Assembly: GCF_010550245.1 (NCBI RefSeq) | Contig: NZ_JAAGLU010000007.1 | Location: forward strand, 124,001 to 188,000 | DNA: 64,000 nucleotides | Source: Streptomyces sp. SID12501 | GTDB lineage: Bacteria > Actinomycetota > Actinomycetes > Streptomycetales > Streptomycetaceae | Direction of reading: 5' to 3' | Shown: positions 51,407 through 60,377 of the stretch, in pieces | Numbering within the stretch: the stretch's first letter is position 1 | Layout: each line of letters starts with the position of its first letter | Made by a program: the position numbers and the translations under genes | The notes under the pieces: generated by a model | The model's input: only the letters and a program-made list of their open reading frames with translations | What the model was told of the DNA's origin: nothing | Database searches by the model: none

Positions 51407-52129
51407 TCAGGCCCCGAAGGCCTTGTCCTTCCCCTTCACCGGCTTGGCGCCGGCGAGGAGATGGGCCGGGACGAGGTCGCGGGCGGGCTCGGTGTAACCG
51501 ACCGACACGATCTTGTCGCCGCGGTAGGTGAAGGTGGTGAGGGAGGCGAGCGTGCACTGCCGCTTGCGCGGGTCGTGCCAGAGCCGGCGCCGTTCCGCAT
51601 AGCTGCGCACGATCCAGATCGGCAGCTGATGACTGACGAGCACGGCCTCGTGCCCACGGGCGGCGTCCTTGGCGGCGTCCAGCGCCCCCATCATCCGTAC
51701 GACCTGATCGACGTACGGCTCCCCCCAGGACGGCTTGAACGGGTTGACCAGGTGCTTCCAGTTCTCCGGCCGCTTCAGGGCCCCGTCCCCGACGCCGAAG
51801 GTCTTGCCCTGGAAGACGTTCTCGGCCTCCAGGAGCCGCGCGTCGGAGGCGAGATCGAGCCCGTGCGCCTTGGCGATGGGCGTCGCCGTCTCCTGCGCCC
51901 GCTCGAGCGGGGAGGCGCAGACATACGTCACGTCACGCGGGGCGAGGTGCTCGGCGACCCGGTCGGCCATCCGCCGGCCCAGCTCGGAGAGGTGGTAGCC
52001 CTCCAGCCGCCCGTACAACACCCCTTCGGGGTTGGCGACTTCGCCGTGCCGCATGAGGTGTACGACGGTGATGTCGCTGTTCGTCCCACTGTTGAGGTCG
52101 TTGCTGACGTCGTTGCTGATCTCGCTCAT
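51407..52129 (-). CDS. Histidine phosphatase superfamily protein
   Basis: The 240-residue product has the RHG active site ([20 protein letters not shown]), the second His ([11 protein letters not shown]) and the conserved [10 protein letters not shown] loop. The family includes phosphoglycerate mutases and broad phosphatases; the substrate is unknown. Its start overlaps the hemL stop by 4 nt, so it is co-transcribed with hemL, a conserved actinobacterial arrangement. Confidence 0.9.
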   Translation of the reverse strand: MSEISNDVSNDLNSGTNSDITVVHLMRHGEVANPEGVLYGRLEGYHLSELGRRMADRVAEHLAPRDVTYVCASPLERAQETATPIAKAHGLDLASDARLLEAENVFQGKTFGVGDGALKRPENWKHLVNPFKPSWGEPYVDQVVRMMGALDAAKDAARGHEAVLVSHQLPIWIVRSYAERRRLWHDPRKRQCTLASLTTFTYRGDKIVSVGYTEPARDLVPAHLLAGAKPVKGKDKAFGA

Positions 52130-53481
52130 GCTGCCGTGGCCTCCGCCGCCGCACGGGCCGCCGCCGGAAGGGCGTCGGCGATTTTCTGGATGGCCCGCTC
52201 GTCGTGCGCCGTGGAGACGAACCAGGACTCGAAGGACGAGGGCGGGAGATAGACCCCGTTCGCCAGCATCGACTGGAAGAACGCGGTGAAGCGGAACGAC
52301 TCCTGCGTCTTCGCGTCCTCGTAGTCACGGACCGGCCGGTCCGTGAAGAACACGGAGAACATGTTGGAGGCGTTCTGCACGGTGTGCGCGACGCCCTCCT
52401 TGCCCAGCGCCTCGCCGACGAGCCCCTGGAGCTGCGCGGAGACCGCGTCTACGGTGACGTACGCGGCCTCGTCGAGCAGCCGCAGCTGGGCGAGCCCGGC
52501 GGCGGTGGCGACGGGGTTACCGGAGAGGGTGCCGGCCTGGTAGACGGGCCCGGCGGGAGCGAGGTGGGCCATGACGTCGGCGCGCCCCCCGAAGGCGGCG
52601 GCGGGGAACCCACCGCCCATGACCTTCCCGAAGGTCATCAGGTCGGGCCGAACGCCGTCGATCCCGTACCAGCCACTCCGACTGGTACGGAACCCGGTCA
52701 TGACCTCGTCGGACACGTAGAGCGCGCCGTTGGCCGCGCACGCGTCCTTGAGCCCCTGGTTGAAGCCGGGCAGCGGCGGTACGACGCCCATGTTGCCCGG
52801 GGACGCCTCGGTGATCAGGCAGGCGATCTCGCCGGGGTGCGCGGCGAAGGCGGCGTGCACGGCGCCGAGGTCGTTGTAGGGGAGCACGATCGTGTCGCCG
52901 GCCTGGGCACCGGTGACGCCGGGGGTGTCGGGCAGCGCGAACGTGGCGACGCCGGACCCGGCGGCGGCCAGGAGCGAGTCGACGTGACCGTGGTAACACC
53001 CGGCGAACTTGATCACCTTGGCGCGCCGGGTGAATCCGCGGGCCAGCCGGATCGCGGACATGGTCGCCTCGGTCCCGCTGGACACGAGCCGCACCTGTTC
53101 GAGGGGGTCGATACGGGCGACCATCTCCTCTGCGAGAGCGACCTCGCCCTCCCCCGGCGTACCGAAGGACGTGCCGCGCGAGACGGCGTCCTGGACGGCG
53201 GCGATGACCTCCGGGCGGGAGTGCCCGAGGATCATCGGGCCCCAGGAACAGACCAGGTCGACGTATTCGCGCCCGTCGGCGTCGGTGAGATACGGGCCAC
53301 GCCCCGACACCATGAACCGGGGTGTGCCTCCCACGGCGCGGAAGGCACGCACCGGCGAGTTGACGCCGCCGGGTGTGACGGCCGTCGCACGGTCGAAGAG
53401 GCCCTGCGAGACGGGCGCTTCGTATGAATAGGGCAACCCACTCGCCATTCCGCTGGCTGCCCCGCTAGACGTTTCGCTCAT
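52126..53481 (-). CDS. hemL: Glutamate-1-semialdehyde 2,1-aminomutase
   Basis: The 451-residue PLP enzyme has the family start [20 protein letters not shown], the PLP phosphate and His region ([19 protein letters not shown]), the DEV motif ([12 protein letters not shown]) and the Schiff-base Lys in [17 protein letters not shown]. It makes 5-aminolevulinate for haem and other tetrapyrroles in the C5 pathway. It neighbours cytochrome c maturation genes, consistent with haem supply. Confidence 0.95.
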   Translation of the reverse strand: MSETSSGAASGMASGLPYSYEAPVSQGLFDRATAVTPGGVNSPVRAFRAVGGTPRFMVSGRGPYLTDADGREYVDLVCSWGPMILGHSRPEVIAAVQDAVSRGTSFGTPGEGEVALAEEMVARIDPLEQVRLVSSGTEATMSAIRLARGFTRRAKVIKFAGCYHGHVDSLLAAAGSGVATFALPDTPGVTGAQAGDTIVLPYNDLGAVHAAFAAHPGEIACLITEASPGNMGVVPPLPGFNQGLKDACAANGALYVSDEVMTGFRTSRSGWYGIDGVRPDLMTFGKVMGGGFPAAAFGGRADVMAHLAPAGPVYQAGTLSGNPVATAAGLAQLRLLDEAAYVTVDAVSAQLQGLVGEALGKEGVAHTVQNASNMFSVFFTDRPVRDYEDAKTQESFRFTAFFQSMLANGVYLPPSSFESWFVSTAHDERAIQKIADALPAAARAAAEATAA

Positions 53482-53794
53482 GACCTGCGACTTCTCCGAC
53501 TTCTCGGACTCCGGTTGCCAGTGACCCCCTCAGAGTAGGCGGCCCGACAGGGGGGCGTCGGCCCCGCCCGTCTGCGAAACTGGGAGCGGACACACACACG
53601 GACACAGAGACACGCAGCTCATCGGGCCGTACATATGGACGATGGGCAGACGATGGTGTTCAGAGGCTGCGAAGATCCTGCGGACAGGTGTTTCAACGCA
53701 CGTTTCGGCGGGCGGACGTGGGGGAGGTCACTGACACGATGATCGGGTTGCGCGACGGGGCTCGCGCGTCCTAGAACAGCAGTCGGGTGGAGAT
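53482..53794. other. Divergent promoter region of hemL and the 53795 gene
   Basis: This 313-nt stretch has no supportable gene. It should contain the hemL promoter on the minus strand. I see no clear inverted repeat or riboswitch. Confidence 0.5.
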
Positions 53795-54523
53795 ATGCAT
53801 CGCGGTGGCGGACTGGGCGAGGGGACTGACGACCTGGGTCCTCGACGTGCCCGGCGGGGAAGGCACCGACGCGACGTGGAGGAAGCGGCGGCAGAAGCGG
53901 CACGGCAGGCACAGGCCCAGGGAATGGGGCCTGGCCAGGGGACGGGTGCGGGACAGGGCACGGTTCCTGGCCAGAGCACGGTTCCCGGGCTGGGCATGGG
54001 ATCGAACGGTGTGCCCGAGAGCCTCGACCGGCGGGTCGAGCGACTCCGGGCGGCGAGCGGGAACGGCGGTCGGAATGGTGGTCGGGTGGGGGTGACGTAC
54101 AAATACTTCGGCGCTCCGGACGGCGCCACGGCAGCCCGCGTCCCGATCTCGATGCGCCCCGAGGAACTCGGCGGCGACGAACTCGGCATGAACGGCATGT
54201 TCACCAAGATCAAGCCCGAGACGATGGCCGCGATGGTCCTCACGGGCATCGAGGGCGTCCCCCTCAACAAGGTGCCCCCGCTGGAACTCGTCGTCCTGCA
54301 CCCCGACTACGCGGTCGTGAAACTCCCGATGACCGTCGTCGACCCGCTACGGGGCATAGGCGAGGAGGCGGTGGGCGCGGCGGCGTTCATCTGGTCCACG
54401 GTGCCGGACCGCGGGGGGCCGCGAGACGCGTACAACGTGTATCAACTGCTGCACGAGTGGCAGGACTTCAGTCATCGGCTGCATGAGGCGGGGCATCAGC
54501 CGTACTGCCTTGTCTGGCCCTGA
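53795..54523 (+). CDS. Conserved streptomycete protein of unknown function
   Basis: The 242-residue product has a disordered, Gln/Gly/Pro-rich N-terminal third with low-complexity repeats (MGPGQGTGAGQGTVPGQ). A compact conserved domain follows from about residue 97: VGVTYKYFGAPDGATAARVP, ISMRPEELGGDELGMNGMFT, IKPETMAAMVLTGIEGVPLN and PDYAVVKLPMTVVDPLRGIG. It is probably cytosolic, since it has no signal or membrane segment. No catalytic motif recognised. It is divergent from hemL and convergent to the integrase remnant. Confidence 0.7.
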   Translation: MHRGGGLGEGTDDLGPRRARRGRHRRDVEEAAAEAARQAQAQGMGPGQGTGAGQGTVPGQSTVPGLGMGSNGVPESLDRRVERLRAASGNGGRNGGRVGVTYKYFGAPDGATAARVPISMRPEELGGDELGMNGMFTKIKPETMAAMVLTGIEGVPLNKVPPLELVVLHPDYAVVKLPMTVVDPLRGIGEEAVGAAAFIWSTVPDRGGPRDAYNVYQLLHEWQDFSHRLHEAGHQPYCLVWP

Positions 54524-54852
54524 GTCGGGGTTTTGGTGGTGGCGGGCGGGGTCTTCGGACCTCGCCTTCTTCATGTCCCCGGAGGGGCCGTCAGGCGGCC
54601 AGGGCACATTGAGGGCACATGGGTTTCGGCGGGGCACTGATGTGCCCTGGGCTGCAGGCGGGTCGCCGTCGTCTTCCGCCTCGGCTCCCGTTCCCGTTTC
54701 CGTTTCCGTGAAGGCGTCGTCGATCGCCTTGCGGGTGCGGGTCTCGCTGGACGGCAGCAAGTGCGTGTACGTGCGCAGCTGAAGCCGGGGTCCGAGTGGC
54801 CCAGGAACTCGGAGAGCGCCTTGATGCTGTCCCCCGAAGGGACAGCGGCGCT
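54524..54852 (-). pseudogene. Tyrosine site-specific integrase remnant (C-terminus, frameshifted)
   Basis: Two minus-strand frames join to SGDSIKALSEFLGHSDPGF and then QLRTYTHLLPSSETRTRKAI-DDAF, the C-terminal catalytic region of actinophage/ICE tyrosine recombinases (GHSDPGFTLRTYTHLLPSS with the catalytic Tyr). A 1-nt loss near 54770 breaks the frame. Everything upstream of the SGDS segment is replaced at about 54852 by the end of the flavoprotein gene. This is the scar of an integrative element. Confidence 0.7.
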
Positions 54853-54854
54853 GA

Positions 54855-55409
54855 TTACGCCCGCGCAGACAGCCGGGGAGCGAGAAGTTCCAGCGCCTCC
54901 TCCCAGGGGTAACGGTCGGCCCCGCCTCCGGCTTTCGGCTTGTGTGGCTCGTACGAGCCGATCAGAACGCCCATCCCGCGTAGCCGTTCCAGGCTCTGCT
55001 GGTACGCGGGGTGGGCAGCCTGAGCCGCGTTGACGTACGGCACGACGGCTGTGGGGATTTCCATGCCGTACGCCTCGCACAGGATGCCCAGGGCGAGGGT
55101 GTCGGAGATACCTGCGGCCCACTTGTTGACCGTGTTGAAGCTGGCCGGCGCGACCGCGATCGCGTCCGCGGGCGGGAGCGGCCGGAGCTCACCGGGTGTG
55201 CGCCAGGCGGAGCGGATCGGATAGCCGGTCTGTGTCTCGATCGCCTCGGCGTCGAGGAAGCCCAGGCCCTGCGGGGTGGCGACGACCCCGACCTCCCAGT
55301 GGCGCTCCTGGGCTGCGGTGATCAGCTTGCCGACGTCGCCGGCGATCCCGCAGGCGCAGACGACGACGTACAGGAAGGGCTTCTTCTCCGGGGCGTTCGG
55401 CTCGGTCAC
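54855..55409 (-). CDS. HFCD-type flavoprotein (phosphopantothenoylcysteine-decarboxylase-like)
   Basis: The GTG at 55409 overlaps the upstream regulator stop by 4 nt; 184 residues. The FMN-binding features include VVVCACGIAGDVGKLITAA, WEVGVVATPQGLGFLD and the conserved Asn region VAPASFNTVNKWAAGISDTL. HFCD proteins decarboxylate cysteine residues (PPC-DC, EpiD-like) or transfer/prenylate flavin (UbiX). The substrate here is unknown. It is the downstream partner of the XRE regulator and divergent from the plus-strand operon. Confidence 0.8.
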   Translation of the reverse strand: MTEPNAPEKKPFLYVVVCACGIAGDVGKLITAAQERHWEVGVVATPQGLGFLDAEAIETQTGYPIRSAWRTPGELRPLPPADAIAVAPASFNTVNKWAAGISDTLALGILCEAYGMEIPTAVVPYVNAAQAAHPAYQQSLERLRGMGVLIGSYEPHKPKAGGGADRYPWEEALELLAPRLSARA

Positions 55410-56677
55410 GCGGGGGCTCCCAGTTGGCGACTGAAGTGGTGCAGTTCCGGAAGGGTACGGCGCCGGTCGCGGGCAGCCATGTCGGCGACCAGGTCGCGCA
55501 CGGCGGGGCGGCGGACGTCCTGAGCAGCGCAGGTCTCGGCGATGCGCACGGCCTGGTAGCCATCGGAGAGACGGCCCTGCTGGCTGTAGGCACGGGCGGC
55601 CTCCACCCACAGAGCGGCACGACGCTCGGGGACAGGGATGTGCCGGCGCATGAGCGGGCGGGCTGCTTGGAGAGCAAGCCCGGAGTCGCCGAAGGCCACC
55701 AGAGCGCTCAGCTCGTGGAGAGCGACGTTGGTGGGGCTGAAGTTGGCCCAGGCATCGGCACTGTCGAGGGACACGTACCGTGCCACCTCTTTGGCCTCGG
55801 CGAGGAACTCCTCGGTGGCCGTGCGGTCGCCACCGCCGCTGGCCGCGGTCACCCCACGCAGCAGCAACAGCCCTACGGCCGCCAGATACTTCGGGGAACG
55901 GCGATCGTAGGAGCCGGTGAGCTGGTCGGCCGTGTGCCGGACGAGGGTGACGGCCTGGGTGGTGTGCTTCTCGCGGGCCAGGACATGGGCCTGCACCCGG
56001 ACACTGGAGGCGAGGACAACCGGATCACCGGAGCGTTCGGCCTCGGCCATCGCTCGGCCGACCGCGAGCCAAGCGTTGCCCTGGTCGTGCTGTTTCAGCA
56101 GGAGGCTGGTCGAGGTCTGGTAGGTAGTGGCCAGCAGCGCGGACAGTACGTCGCTGTCCACCACACCGCTGGAGGCCAGCCTGAGGTCGGCGATCAGGTC
56201 CGGCAGAGCGCGTTCCAGTTCCACGTAGTCGCACGTGTAGAAGAGCCTGCGGGCCGCGCCGACCCGCTCGCGCAGAACCGTTGTATCCACGGGGGCACCG
56301 GTGTTCGCCGGGCCGAGGCCAGGCAGAAGGGCTTGGACCAGGTCGTCGTGGGCGGCGGTTGGGGTGGCGGGGTTCGCGAGCGCTGCGATGCTCACGGCGA
56401 GGAAGGTACGGCGGTGCATCTCTTCGGCTTCGGGATCGGCGGTGGCGGCATCGCGAACGGCGGCGAGGCCCAACTGCTCGGGTGGAATCCTGAGTTCCTG
56501 CGCAACGGCACGCAGGACACGGATGTCCTCCGTGCCACGGCCGCCCTCCAGCCGGCTCACCTTGGACTGGTGGTAGCCGAGCGCGGCGGCGACATCCTTC
56601 TGCGAGCGTCGCCTTAACACCCGCGCCTGACGGATCGCTTCGCCGATCCGTCTCGCTTCGCTGTGCACCTCGGCCAT
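55406..56677 (-). CDS. XRE-family regulator with helical C-terminal domain
   Basis: The ATG at 56677 follows GGAAGGGG; 423 residues. A Cro/CI-type helix-turn-helix lies at residues 8-65 (RIGEAIRQARVLRRRSQKDV, AALGYHQSKVSRLEGGRG). The remaining 350 residues are helical, TPR-like (LLKQHDQGNAWLAVGRAMAE, RAALWVEAARAYSQQGRLSD). It is a typical streptomycete pathway-type regulator. It is divergent from the ATPase-MurA operon across a 175-nt gap and overlaps the flavoprotein gene, so it likely controls both. Confidence 0.85.
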   Translation of the reverse strand: MAEVHSEARRIGEAIRQARVLRRRSQKDVAAALGYHQSKVSRLEGGRGTEDIRVLRAVAQELRIPPEQLGLAAVRDAATADPEAEEMHRRTFLAVSIAALANPATPTAAHDDLVQALLPGLGPANTGAPVDTTVLRERVGAARRLFYTCDYVELERALPDLIADLRLASSGVVDSDVLSALLATTYQTSTSLLLKQHDQGNAWLAVGRAMAEAERSGDPVVLASSVRVQAHVLAREKHTTQAVTLVRHTADQLTGSYDRRSPKYLAAVGLLLLRGVTAASGGGDRTATEEFLAEAKEVARYVSLDSADAWANFSPTNVALHELSALVAFGDSGLALQAARPLMRRHIPVPERRAALWVEAARAYSQQGRLSDGYQAVRIAETCAAQDVRRPAVRDLVADMAARDRRRTLPELHHFSRQLGAPA

Positions 56678-56852
56678 CTGCCACGGCCCCTTCCGCCGTC
56701 GCCGATCCTGCCTGCTCAACCGAGCGTAGATCAGCGGTACTTCGTCGCGATGCAGCTCCTGCATAACCGATGCAGCGCCAGCACCTGGGCTAACCACCCA
56801 CCGCGACGAGCTGATTGCGTGAAGTGGCCGCACCAACCTCGGGAGGCCGCTC

Positions 56853-57290
56853 ATGGCAGCGCACCGGCTCACTCTGTCCGTACCCACCACACCCGCCGCG
56901 GTCACCGCCGTCCGGCACCAGGCGATGAACGCCATAACGGGCTGGGAGACGGAGCTGGACGACGCGCTGATGCCCACCGCCGAACTGGTGATCAGCGAAC
57001 TGGTCACCAACGCAGTCCGGCACGCGGGCACCGGGCAGGTCTCCCTGTCGGTTCAGCTCGTCCAAGCCGGCCTGCGCATCGAGGTCGACGACTCGAACCC
57101 CGCACTCCCCCAGCTCTGTCTCCCGGACGAACACGCCGAGAACGGCCGCGGCCTGTTCCTGGTCGCCGTTCTGGCCGACCGGTACGGCGCCGATCCGACA
57201 CCCACCGGCAAACGGTGCTGGGCCGAGATCGCCCTGCCCACCTGCCCGGGCCAGGAGATCGCTGTCTCCCTTCCTCTGCAAAGGAGTTGA
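56853..57290 (+). CDS. Histidine-kinase-like ATPase (RsbW/anti-sigma type)
   Basis: The 145-residue protein has the HATPase_c N box (ELVISELVTNAVRHAGTGQV), a D box (LRIEVDDSNPALPQ) and the G box (NGRGLFLVAVLADRYG). It has no sensor or His-transfer domain, as in RsbW-like anti-sigma or WhiJ-associated ATPases. It may bind and inhibit a regulator. It is the first gene of the plus-strand operon, 2 nt before the MurA-like gene. Confidence 0.85.
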   Translation: MAAHRLTLSVPTTPAAVTAVRHQAMNAITGWETELDDALMPTAELVISELVTNAVRHAGTGQVSLSVQLVQAGLRIEVDDSNPALPQLCLPDEHAENGRGLFLVAVLADRYGADPTPTGKRCWAEIALPTCPGQEIAVSLPLQRS

Positions 57291-57292
57291 CT

Positions 57293-58615
57293 GTGACGAC
57301 CACCACCTCCACCCCGGCACGGGCCGCCGAGGTGATCGCTGTACGCCCCGGACCCCCACTCGCCGGCACCGTGACCGTCGATGGTTCCAAGAATGCCGCC
57401 CTACCGCTGCTGGCCGCCGCGGCAGCCTCGGGTCGACCAGTCCGGCTGAGCAACATCCCTGCGAACACGGACGTCCAGATCATGCTGGCGCTGTTGCAGC
57501 AAGCGGGCTGGCATGTCGCGCAGCCCGTCGGGGAGCCGACCACGGCGATGATCCTGCCGACCGAGAACCGGTGCGTATCTCCCGAACTCGCGCAAGCCGC
57601 CCACATCCGTGCCTCGTACTACCTGGTGCCCGCGCTGCTCGCCCGGCACGGCGAGGCACGGCTGCCGTGGCCCGGCGGCTGCCGGATCGGTGCACGCGGG
57701 ATGGAGTTGCACTTCAAGGTGTACGAGGCGTTCGGCGACCGGAGCGCAGTGGACGACTCCGGCTACCGCGTCGAGAGCGTCTCGCCGCGCACCGGCACCG
57801 TCTCCCTGGTGCTGCCGTTCCGCTCCCGCGGGGCAACCGTGGCCGCCGTACTGCGCGCCGTCACAACCGGTCGACCGTTACGGCTGGGAGGGCCCAACCT
57901 CTCCCCAGAGATCCTCTGGGTGCTCGACGCCCTGAGGACGGTGGGCTGGGAGACCCGGGCGAATGAGCACCTCCTCAGCCTCGTACCGCCGCCTCCGGGC
58001 CACGACGAAGCTGTCGTCTGGGAAGTGCCCGGCGACAAGATCGAGGCAGGCACGCTGGCGTGCGCCGTCGCGGCCACCGGGGGTACCGCACGCATCGAGG
58101 GGGTCCATGGCAGGGATGTAGGCCCGCTCGTCGCTGCGCTCCGGCGACTGGGCATCCCTGCCGACGCCGATTCCGGCGTCCTCTCTGTCCGTTCCCAGGA
58201 CGCGCGACCGACGGGTCGCGCGCTGCGGGCCATCGCGTCCCTCAGCCCTGGTGGCCTGGACGCCGACTTCGAACCACCTCTGATGGCCCTCGCCCTCAAC
58301 CTGCCGGGCACTCACCTGTTCGCCGACGCGATCAACCCCGGCCGTCACGGCAATCTGCTTCCCCAACTGACCCGCCTCGGCGCCGAGATCGAGGAGACCT
58401 CCCCCACCGAGTGCCGCCTGACCGGACCCCAACGGCTGACCGGAGCGGGCGTGGAGGCCACCGACATACGGACCGGCTCCGCCCTCATGGTCGCGGGCCT
58501 CACGGCCAGCGGTGTCACCACGCTCGGTGGCCTCGATCAGCTCCGGCGCGGCCACGCCGACCTGCCCGGCAAGCTGCGCGCCCTCGGCGCCGACATCTGC
58601 GAGGTCACCCCATGA
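57293..58615 (+). CDS. MurA-like enolpyruvyl transferase in a dedicated operon
   Basis: The GTG at 57293 follows AAAGGAG; 440 residues. EPSP/MurA fold with Lys33-Asn34 (VDGSKNAALPLLAAA) and the PEP-binding Cys130 in WPGGCRIGARGMELH, equivalent to E. coli Cys115. ATDIRTGSALMVAGL and QLRRGHADLPGKLRALGADI match the C-terminal Arg motifs. An Asp is present at the expected general-base position (DADFEPP), though the surrounding sequence is divergent. It should move enolpyruvate from PEP onto a nucleotide-sugar or nucleotide; NikO-like UMP chemistry is a precedent. Not the housekeeping MurA by context. Confidence 0.85.
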   Translation: MTTTTSTPARAAEVIAVRPGPPLAGTVTVDGSKNAALPLLAAAAASGRPVRLSNIPANTDVQIMLALLQQAGWHVAQPVGEPTTAMILPTENRCVSPELAQAAHIRASYYLVPALLARHGEARLPWPGGCRIGARGMELHFKVYEAFGDRSAVDDSGYRVESVSPRTGTVSLVLPFRSRGATVAAVLRAVTTGRPLRLGGPNLSPEILWVLDALRTVGWETRANEHLLSLVPPPPGHDEAVVWEVPGDKIEAGTLACAVAATGGTARIEGVHGRDVGPLVAALRRLGIPADADSGVLSVRSQDARPTGRALRAIASLSPGGLDADFEPPLMALALNLPGTHLFADAINPGRHGNLLPQLTRLGAEIEETSPTECRLTGPQRLTGAGVEATDIRTGSALMVAGLTASGVTTLGGLDQLRRGHADLPGKLRALGADICEVTP

Positions 58616-59841
58616 CCACCCAGCGCACCCTGCGCCAGATCGTGGCCACCACCGACGTCCACTCCGCCCTCGACAACGCCGTGCCCTTCCTGAGCCGTCT
58701 CCATGCCCTCCGCCCGACCTCGCTCATCGTCGACTGCGGCGACTTCTTCGAAGGTTCCGGCTACTACCGCCTCGCCCAAGGGGCCATCGAGCGCGAGATC
58801 CTGCTCCAGCTCTACGACGTCCTGGCTCCCGGCAACCACGGCTGGCCCTACCACTTCGAACCCGAGCTCCACCGGCTCACGGTCTGCGCCAACGCCGTCC
58901 AGGCCGATACAGGCGACGCGCTCTTCCGCCGCCTGTACACCACCCGCATCTCGGGGCGACGAGTCGGAATCACCGCGGTGATCGGGCAGCAGGCGTTCAA
59001 CGCCATCCCTGTCAAGCATCGGGCCGATCACCGCGTGACCGACCCCGTCCAAGCCCTGCGCGAGGTGATGCTCGCCCACCACCACGAGGTCGACGACTGG
59101 ATCCTGCTCAGCCACTCCGGCTTCGACGAGGACCACAAGCTGGCGGCCGTCTGCCCCTTCCTCGACGTGATCTTCGCCGGGCACTGCCACAGCGCCCGGT
59201 ACGGCCCGGTCCGGGTCGGCGACGCTCTCATCGTCAAGGGGCGCGAACTCGCCGACGGGTATGCGATCGCCACTCCCGTCGGACCAGGCTGGGGTGCCGG
59301 CACCACTCGCTTCCCGGACCGGGCTCCGGCTCTCGTCCCTGCCGAACTGGAGCCGTTGGAAACGAAGATCGGCGAACTCGGGCAGCAGCTGACCGCCGTC
59401 CTCGGCCCCGTGACCAAGGCGTATCGGCACCGGACTCCCGATCGCCACGACCTGCTCGTCGACCTCGCAGCACGCCTGCGCACAGGACTCGGCGTCGACG
59501 CGGTCATCCTCAACGAGACCGTGCTCCGTCCCGTCCCACTCGGCGACATCCTCACCCTGGGCGATCTGCTCGCCATCGAGCCCTTCGACAACCAGCTCGT
59601 CCACGCCCATGTCCCAGAAGACTTCCGTCAGGACCTCCATGGCCTACTGACCTATCTCGCCGAACAGGCCGGCCCCCTCGTCACCTCGCCAGATTTCCTG
59701 CCGGACGGCATCACCACTGTGCTGACCACCGACTACCTCGCCGACACCTACCTCGCAGGCCGGACCCACGCCGCGGGGCTGCTCCTCGGCCAGGCCGTCA
59801 AGCACGTCCTCACAACGCCCGCCCAAGGAGGCACGCGATGA
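58612..59841 (+). CDS. 5'-nucleotidase-like metallophosphoesterase
   Basis: The ATG at 58612 lies in an ATGA overlap; 409 residues. It has a calcineurin-type metal site: TDVHSAL, IVDCGDFFEG, APGNHGWP, LSHSGFDED and FAGHCHSAR. The C-terminal 170 residues resemble the UshA 5'-nucleotidase domain (VDAVILNETVLRPVPLGDIL, LGDLLAIEPFDNQLV). It has no signal peptide, so it would act on an internal nucleotide or sugar phosphate. It probably dephosphorylates an intermediate made by its neighbours. Confidence 0.85.
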   Translation: MTTQRTLRQIVATTDVHSALDNAVPFLSRLHALRPTSLIVDCGDFFEGSGYYRLAQGAIEREILLQLYDVLAPGNHGWPYHFEPELHRLTVCANAVQADTGDALFRRLYTTRISGRRVGITAVIGQQAFNAIPVKHRADHRVTDPVQALREVMLAHHHEVDDWILLSHSGFDEDHKLAAVCPFLDVIFAGHCHSARYGPVRVGDALIVKGRELADGYAIATPVGPGWGAGTTRFPDRAPALVPAELEPLETKIGELGQQLTAVLGPVTKAYRHRTPDRHDLLVDLAARLRTGLGVDAVILNETVLRPVPLGDILTLGDLLAIEPFDNQLVHAHVPEDFRQDLHGLLTYLAEQAGPLVTSPDFLPDGITTVLTTDYLADTYLAGRTHAAGLLLGQAVKHVLTTPAQGGTR

Positions 59842-60377
59842 TCCTCACCGGTCCCGAGATCACCGCAGCCGCCCAGGACGGCCGCCTGCGGATCACACCC
59901 TTCGCCCCTGACCAGGTCAACCCCAACAGCTACAACGTCCGCCTCGGCCCGACCTTGGTCACCTATACCGCCGGCGTCCTGGACACCCACCAGCCGAACC
60001 CCACCACCGAGCTCACCATCGGCCCGGACGGATACGTGCTCCAACCCGGCGAGCTCTACCTCGGCCACACCGTCGAAGAGGTCGGCTCCGACTCCTTCGT
60101 ACCGCTGCTGTTCGGTCGCTCGTCCGTCGGACGGCTCGGTCTGTTCGTCGAGATCACCGCCCCTATCGGCGACATCGGCTTCCACGGCCAGTGGACCTTA
60201 ATGCTCACGCCGATCCGCCCTCTGCGCGTCTACGCGGGCATGCTGATCGGGCAGATCATGTTCTTCGCCTCCGTCGGCCCCGTCGCCCTGTACCGCGGCA
60301 AGTACCAGGCCGCAGCCGGACCACAGCCCTCCGGCTACTGGCGGGACGTCACAAAACTTCGGGCGGTGGCCTCGTGA
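59838..60377 (+). CDS. dCTP-deaminase-family protein A, catalytic Glu replaced by Met
   Basis: The ATG at 59838 overlaps the preceding stop by 4 nt; 179 residues. The dCTP deaminase/dUTPase fold is clear: NPNSYNVRLGPTL, LQPGELYLGHT, the nucleotide loop GRSSVGRLG (93-101), YAGMLIGQI and the C-terminal lid GKYQAAAGPQPSG. Ungapped alignment from the RSS motif puts Met122 where E. coli Dcd has catalytic Glu138. It therefore should not deaminate alone. The next gene is a diverged duplicate that keeps this Glu. Confidence 0.85.
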   Translation: MILTGPEITAAAQDGRLRITPFAPDQVNPNSYNVRLGPTLVTYTAGVLDTHQPNPTTELTIGPDGYVLQPGELYLGHTVEEVGSDSFVPLLFGRSSVGRLGLFVEITAPIGDIGFHGQWTLMLTPIRPLRVYAGMLIGQIMFFASVGPVALYRGKYQAAAGPQPSGYWRDVTKLRAVAS

